The notes beneath the pieces were generated by a model. That model worked only from the letters and a program-made list of their open reading frames with translations, did not search any database and was not told the origin of the DNA. From positions 1 to 10,126 of the forward strand of contig JBNJED010000050.1 in the NCBI GenBank assembly GCA_051745535.1: a stretch of 10,126 bases of DNA. The letters are read 5' to 3'. The stretch's first letter is position 1; every line of letters starts with the position of its first letter. Source of the DNA: Thiohalospira sp051745535. Its GTDB lineage: Bacteria > Pseudomonadota > Gammaproteobacteria > Thiohalospirales > Thiohalospiraceae. The translations under genes and the position numbers were made by a program. Below, in pieces: positions 6,600 through 10,126 of this stretch.

Positions 6600-9193
6600 C
6601 AGAAGTCGAACAGCTCCTTCGCCCGCTCCTCGAGCTTCTCCCGGGCCCGGTCCTCGGTCTCCCGCTCGCGCTCCTCGAGTCTCTTCTCGGCCTCCTCCAT
6701 GCGCTGATCGCCGCGCTCCTCGAGTGCCTTCTCGGCCTCCTCCAGCTGCTGCTGGGCGCGCTCCTCCTCCTCGCGCAGGCGCTGTTCGGCCTTCTCCTTC
6801 TCCCGCTCCAAGGCCTTCTGCGCCTCCTCGGCGGCCTTCTGCCGCAGGGCGTCGGCCAGCTCCACGTCCACGTCGGGGGAGGCGAGGTAGCCGCCGAGAT
6901 GGACCGGAATGGCGAGGTCGGTGAGTTCCTCCAGCGGCTTGCCGTCCTGGCCCTCCAGGGTCTCCACCACGGCGGCGCGGACGCGGTAGTCCAGCGCCTC
7001 GGAGGCCAGATCCAGGCTGCCCTTGCCGCTCACCCGCAGGCCGGGGGACTGCAGGGCGAGGTCATCGTTGCGCAGCACGCCCTCCCGGATATCGAAGCTG
7101 GCCGTGAGCTGGGTGAAGTCGGTCTGGCTGGGGCGGTGTTCCGGCGGCTCCCGCTCCTGGACTCGCGCGTAGGCGCGGCCCAGCCATTCGGCGAGATTCA
7201 CGCCCTCGATGGCCCCGTCCCGGAAGCGGACGTCGCCCTCGCCGTCGAGCCCCCGGCGCAGCTCCAGGAAGGTGGTACCGCTGCCGTCGAGATCCAGGGA
7301 GAGGTCGGTGCGGCCGCTCACGCGGGACTCGTCCATGAGGTCCTCCAGCAGCGGGCCGGCCTGGAAGCCCTCCAGGCTGGTGGTGAGTTCCACGCCCAGC
7401 GCCTCGCCGCGGCCGTCGAGCACGGCACGCGTGTCGAGGTGGCCGCGGTAGAGGTCGGCCGCCACCGGATCGACGGTAACCCGGCCGGCATCGGCCTCGA
7501 CACCTACCTGAATGGCCTCGACATGCAGGCCGGCGGCGTCCAGTTCGCCCACGCTCATCGTGCCGTCGGCATCCACTAGCCGCAGCGGCTCAACGGGCAA
7601 AGGGAAGTCCGGGATGACCCGGCGTGGCGCGCCGCCGCCATCCTCGCTGTCCGCGGAACCGTTCTCGCCCCCCTCCGGCATATTGCCGGTTTCGGTGTCG
7701 GCCGCTTCGGCCTCCCCGTGGGGGGATAGGTACCGGTCCAGATCCAGCCGGTCCACGGCCAGGTCGAAGCGGACGTCCGGGCGCGGCTCCAGGCCCGCCA
7801 GACCGGCGGAGCCGCTTACAACGGTGTCGTCGACGGTGAGCCGCAGGTCGTCGGCGAAGAAGCGGTCGAGGCCGCCGCGGAAGTCCAGCTCCAGCGCCAG
7901 GCGTTTGAGGACCTCGTCATCGGCCGTCCCGGGCAGGGCGATGCCCAGTCGCCGGGCCATGGCGCGGGGATCGGCCCCGGAAACCTCCAGGTGGCCGCCG
8001 TAGGCCGGCTCCTCCAGGATGGATTCCGCCTGCAGCCCACCGGCGATCTCCGCCCCCAGGGCCTCGACCTGGAGCTGGCCCAGGCTGGCCGTCTGCGCCG
8101 CCAGGTCGAATCCGAAGTCGGTGCCCACACCGGCCCCGGCCAGCGCCGCCGTGTCGATACCCGGCTGCGCGGGGAGGAGGCCGAAGAGGTCGGCGGGATT
8201 CAGCAGCTCATAGTCCAGCCGGCCCTCGCCCCGGGGGTCGCCGGTGAGGGATTCGATATCGGTATCCAGGCCGATGCGGGAGCCGGCGGCGTGTAGGACC
8301 AGGCCCCGACTCTGGAGGGTGTCTGCCGCCAGATCGGCGCGCAGCCGCCGCAGTTCCAGCTTGGCGCTCTGTTCGTTGCCGGGGACGGCCTCGCCCCGGG
8401 CATCCAGGTGGAGGGTGAGGTCACGCACCCCCACGCGCGGGATGGCCAGCTCCGGCTGTACCGTCGCGTCCAGGCGCAGGTCGGCGGTGGCGGCGGGTTC
8501 ACTGGCCGCCAGCTTCGCTCGCAGAGCCAGCGGGATCGGTTCGTCGGCCGCCAGCGCCCCGGTGCGCAGGTTCATCTCCCGGAGGCGGTATTCCGCGCCG
8601 CTGCCGCCATCCTTGAAGGTGACGGCGGCGTCGCTGACCTCGATGCCCCCCAGGGCCAGCGCGGCCAGGGGGTCCTCGGTGGCGTCCGGGGCCGGCTCGT
8701 CCTCGGCGGCCGCCTCGGGGGCATCTGCCTCGGGCTCTGCCCCCTGCGCGTCCGGGTCGGTGGGCGCCGCGGGCGCCTCCGCAGTGCCGCCGCTGGCGAG
8801 GTCGTCCCAGTTGGTGGTGCCGTCGGCCTGCCGGGCGAGGTTAAGCCGCAGCCCGTCCAGGACCAGGGTGTCCACCTCGGCCCGCCCGCGGAAGAGCGGC
8901 AGCACCCGGACCCGGACCTGGGCGCGCTGGATGCGGGCGAAGGGTTCGGGGCCGAAGCCCTCGGCGTTACCCAGCTCCACGGCGCCGATCTCCACCCCCA
9001 GCCAGGGGAAGTAGGAGAGGCCGATGCTACCCTCGATGGCCAGCTCCCGGCCGGTGGCATCCGCCACTGCCGTCTCGATCTCGTCGCGGTAGTCGTCCGG
9101 GTCGATGACCAGGGGCAGGATGACCGCGGCGGCGATGAGCAGCGCGACGAGGGCAGCGAGCCCGACGAGGAGGTAGCGGAGGAGCTTGCGCAT
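6599..9193 (-). CDS. AsmA-family envelope protein with extended C-terminal coiled coil
   Basis: An 864-residue protein; E. coli AsmA has about 617. Residues 7-29 form a single N-terminal membrane anchor after a short basic start, leaving the rest in the periplasm. The AsmA N-terminal pattern follows: DPDDYRDEIE (31-40), IEGSIGLSYFPWLGVEI (53-69), and DGTTNWDDL (124-132). The AsmA C-terminal part follows at about 545-780. The family affects outer-membrane assembly, and members are proposed bridge-like lipid carriers. Two acidic low-complexity inserts, about 135-178 and 491-525, interrupt the fold, and residues about 781-860 are an E/K/R-rich coiled coil. The start at 9193 has AGGA upstream. 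It is the first gene of an asmA-mutY-yggX chain, and I recall a similar order in Pseudomonas. Family membership is firm; cargo is unknown. Confidence 0.92.
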   Translation of the reverse strand: MRKLLRYLLVGLAALVALLIAAAVILPLVIDPDDYRDEIETAVADATGRELAIEGSIGLSYFPWLGVEIGAVELGNAEGFGPEPFARIQRAQVRVRVLPLFRGRAEVDTLVLDGLRLNLARQADGTTNWDDLASGGTAEAPAAPTDPDAQGAEPEADAPEAAAEDEPAPDATEDPLAALALGGIEVSDAAVTFKDGGSGAEYRLREMNLRTGALAADEPIPLALRAKLAASEPAATADLRLDATVQPELAIPRVGVRDLTLHLDARGEAVPGNEQSAKLELRRLRADLAADTLQSRGLVLHAAGSRIGLDTDIESLTGDPRGEGRLDYELLNPADLFGLLPAQPGIDTAALAGAGVGTDFGFDLAAQTASLGQLQVEALGAEIAGGLQAESILEEPAYGGHLEVSGADPRAMARRLGIALPGTADDEVLKRLALELDFRGGLDRFFADDLRLTVDDTVVSGSAGLAGLEPRPDVRFDLAVDRLDLDRYLSPHGEAEAADTETGNMPEGGENGSADSEDGGGAPRRVIPDFPLPVEPLRLVDADGTMSVGELDAAGLHVEAIQVGVEADAGRVTVDPVAADLYRGHLDTRAVLDGRGEALGVELTTSLEGFQAGPLLEDLMDESRVSGRTDLSLDLDGSGTTFLELRRGLDGEGDVRFRDGAIEGVNLAEWLGRAYARVQEREPPEHRPSQTDFTQLTASFDIREGVLRNDDLALQSPGLRVSGKGSLDLASEALDYRVRAAVVETLEGQDGKPLEELTDLAIPVHLGGYLASPDVDVELADALRQKAAEEAQKALEREKEKAEQRLREEEERAQQQLEEAEKALEERGDQRMEEAEKRLEERERETEDRAREKLEERAKELFDF
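6668..6744. repeat. Imperfect 45-base tandem repeat in the coiled-coil region
   Basis: Bases 6668-6699 recur 45 bases later at 6713-6744 with about two mismatches. The period of 45 encodes a 15-residue repeat in the AsmA-family protein, with EEAEKALEER at 818-827 and EEAEKRLEER at 833-842. It is an internal duplication within the charged coiled coil. Confidence 0.7.
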
Positions 9194-9215
9194 GGGGCGG
9201 TCCTGTTGGTGTTTT

Positions 9216-9272
9216 CGATCCGTCTGTTCGGATTCGTAGAATAGGCCCTACAACACGGATCGTCATGATCCG
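9216..9272. promoter_or_regulatory. Cluster of GATCCG half-sites upstream of the asmA-like gene
   Basis: Within 57 bases there are two hairpin-like elements. One is CGATCCG-6-CGGATTCG at 9216-9236, with one unpaired base. The other is the perfect CGGATC-5-GATCCG at 9256-9272. The 7-mer CGATCCG at 9216-9222 recurs in inverted orientation at 9256-9262. The elements flank and partly cover the predicted asmA promoter. They could be operators for a dimeric regulator or RNA hairpins; no known consensus was recognised. Confidence 0.4.
9238..9266 (-). promoter_or_regulatory. Candidate promoter of the asmA-mutY-yggX operon
   Basis: On the minus strand, ATGACG (9266-9261) and TATTCT (9243-9238) are separated by 17 bases, each with four of six consensus matches. 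Transcription would start near 9231, leaving a leader of about 40 bases before the ATG at 9193. The same AT-rich box read on the + strand is TAGAAT (9237-9242), a five-of-six -10, but no good -35 was seen in that direction. The -35 lies inside the 9256-9272 inverted repeat. Confidence 0.4.
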
Positions 9273-9301
9273 CCTGCCACAATCAAGCGACAAGGACGTC
9301 C

Positions 9302-9409
9302 ATGACCGTCAAGCGGTTCGAGGTGGGCGAATACCGCTTCCTAGACTGGTTCGAGGAGCTGGCGTGCGGCGTGGACCTGATGACCCGGGCGGATTATCAG
9401 GTCCCGTAG
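9302..9409 (+). CDS. Small hypothetical protein, 35 residues
   Basis: A 35-codon ORF starting MTVKRFEVGEYRFLDWFEEL and ending in DYQVP before TAG. It is not a shadow, since no other gene covers it. An AAGGA ribosome site at 9292-9296 lies five bases before the ATG. About 31 of 35 third positions are G or C, as in the real genes here. The protein is acidic, with several aromatic residues and one Cys, and no membrane span or signal peptide. I do not recognise a family. The frame is closed by a stop at 9266-9268, so it cannot extend far upstream. TAGAAT at 9237-9242 could be its -10. It converges on tRNA-Gly. It may be a true small protein, a remnant of a longer gene, or chance. Confidence 0.45.
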   Translation: MTVKRFEVGEYRFLDWFEELACGVDLMTRADYQVP

Positions 9410-9422
9410 CGCGGGGGGAAAC

Positions 9423-9498
<76 letters not shown>

Positions 9499-9507
9499 GG
9501 AACCCGT

Positions 9508-9536
9508 ATTCTCCCGCTACCGGTGAGTGGTGTCAA
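9508..9536 (-). promoter_or_regulatory. Sigma70-type promoter for tRNA-Gly
   Basis: On the minus strand, a perfect TTGACA (9536-9531) is followed after 17 bases by GAGAAT (9513-9508), with four of six matches. Transcription start would fall near 9501, about five bases before the tRNA 5' end at 9496. The -35 overlaps the TGA stop (9535-9533) of the upstream acyl-CoA synthetase gene. Confidence 0.6.
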
Positions 9537-10126
9537 AGCGGCTCGTCGTTGCCCGGGAGGTCCTCCAGGCCCATCTCGGGCTGGTCGTGGTCATCCTCCG
9601 GCGCCTCGGTGTCGGCGGCCCGGGGCATGCTCCCGCCGAAGCAGGCGGCGATGCGGGCGCCGTAGGCCTCCAGCACTGCCTGGCGGCGCACCTTGAAGGT
9701 GGGGGTGAGCATCCCGTTCTCCACCGTCCACTCGTCCTCGGTAAGGACTACCACTTCCTCGACCGGCACGACATTATCCATACCCATGAGGTGGCCGTTG
9801 ATCCGGCGCAGGGTCCACTCCCGCCGCGCCTCCTCCCCCTCGCCCTGCATCTCCGCCTGGGCGACGCTGCCGTAGAGGTGGGTATCCACCACCACCAGGG
9901 CCATGGCGTGGTCCATGCCGTGACCGAAGACCACTGCGTGGAGGAAGACCGGGTCGGTGACGATGGCCATCTCCATGAGCTCGGGGAAGCCCTCGCGGCC
10001 GTCCCGGAGCTGGAGGGGGTTGTCGCGCCGGTGGCGCATGTAGAGGTGGTGTTCGCGATACTCGAAGATGTCCCCGGTCTGGAGCCACTCCCCGCTCCAG
10101 GGGTCGATCTCGGCGGCGGCCCCGGC
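9533..10126 (-). CDS. AMP-forming acyl-CoA synthetase, C-terminal part (5' end beyond the window)
   Basis: The frame is open to the window edge and gives 197 C-terminal residues; the ATG at 10039 is internal, since the conserved WLQTGDI (window residues 14-20, A7 motif) lies before it. The catalytic-lysine motif NGMLTPTFK is at 137-145 (Lys145) followed by VRR, as in long-chain acyl-CoA synthetases. These enzymes activate fatty acids to acyl-AMP and then acyl-CoA. The hinge region between A7 and the FPELMEMAI stretch (47-55) is unusual: where the family has a D-R-K-type A8 loop, this protein reads YMRHRRDN (29-36). The last 26 residues (172-197) form an acidic, probably disordered tail. The stop codon overlaps the tRNA-Gly -35 box. 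The family is sure; chain-length preference cannot be judged from this part. Confidence 0.88.
   Translation of the reverse strand, partial: AGAAAEIDPWSGEWLQTGDIFEYREHHLYMRHRRDNPLQLRDGREGFPELMEMAIVTDPVFLHAVVFGHGMDHAMALVVVDTHLYGSVAQAEMQGEGEEARREWTLRRINGHLMGMDNVVPVEEVVVLTEDEWTVENGMLTPTFKVRRQAVLEAYGARIAACFGGSMPRAADTEAPEDDHDQPEMGLEDLPGNDEPL

Noticed and set aside
5535..6707. 390-codon plus-strand frame opposite mutY
   Set aside because: It is antisense to a fully conserved mutY and its product has no family features.
8408..9244. 278-codon plus-strand frame opposite the asmA-like gene
   Set aside because: It is a mirror frame of the acidic, GC-rich AsmA sequence and has no plausible ribosome site or domain.

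Overview
The window is a densely packed, very GC-rich stretch of bacterial chromosome. Third codon positions are almost all G or C. MutY, YggX, an AsmA protein, a Pat-like acyl-CoA synthetase/GNAT fusion and CCA-encoding tRNA genes together suggest a gammaproteobacterium. The high GC and rather acidic proteins would fit a halophilic or purple-sulfur-type lineage such as Ectothiorhodospiraceae, but that placement is inference. I see no transposase, phage gene, CRISPR array or obvious island.

Left part (1-5008): a nearly complete fusion of an NDP-forming acyl-CoA synthetase with a C-terminal GNAT acetyltransferase, missing only its first few residues, runs on the + strand. It converges, 18 bases apart, on a minus-strand two-gene unit: a family-4 glycosyltransferase followed, with a 4-base overlap, by a PAP2 phosphatase. 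A 158-base divergent intergenic region holding an 18-base inverted repeat separates the glycosyltransferase from a + strand gene of the 'host attachment' (Host_attach) family.

Middle part (5091-9193, all minus): asmA-like gene, mutY and yggX are chained by 1-base and 4-base overlaps and look like one operon. tRNA-Phe(GAA) follows, with its own well-formed promoter in the gap behind yggX.

Right part (9194-10126): a short regulatory region with repeated GATCCG half-sites lies upstream of the asmA-like gene. A possible 35-residue + strand gene follows, then tRNA-Gly(CCC) on the minus strand, whose -35 box overlaps the stop codon of the next gene. That gene is the C-terminal part of an acyl-CoA synthetase (AMP-forming) and runs off the window.

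The content is mainly housekeeping: acetyl-CoA and protein-acetylation chemistry, envelope glycolipid chemistry, oxidative DNA damage repair with iron handling, and outer-membrane homeostasis. I found no convincing undescribed multi-gene system. The better leads are the retained catalytic histidines in the Pat-like protein, the unrecognised 35-residue ORF with its regulatory region, and the degenerate hinge region of the acyl-CoA synthetase.
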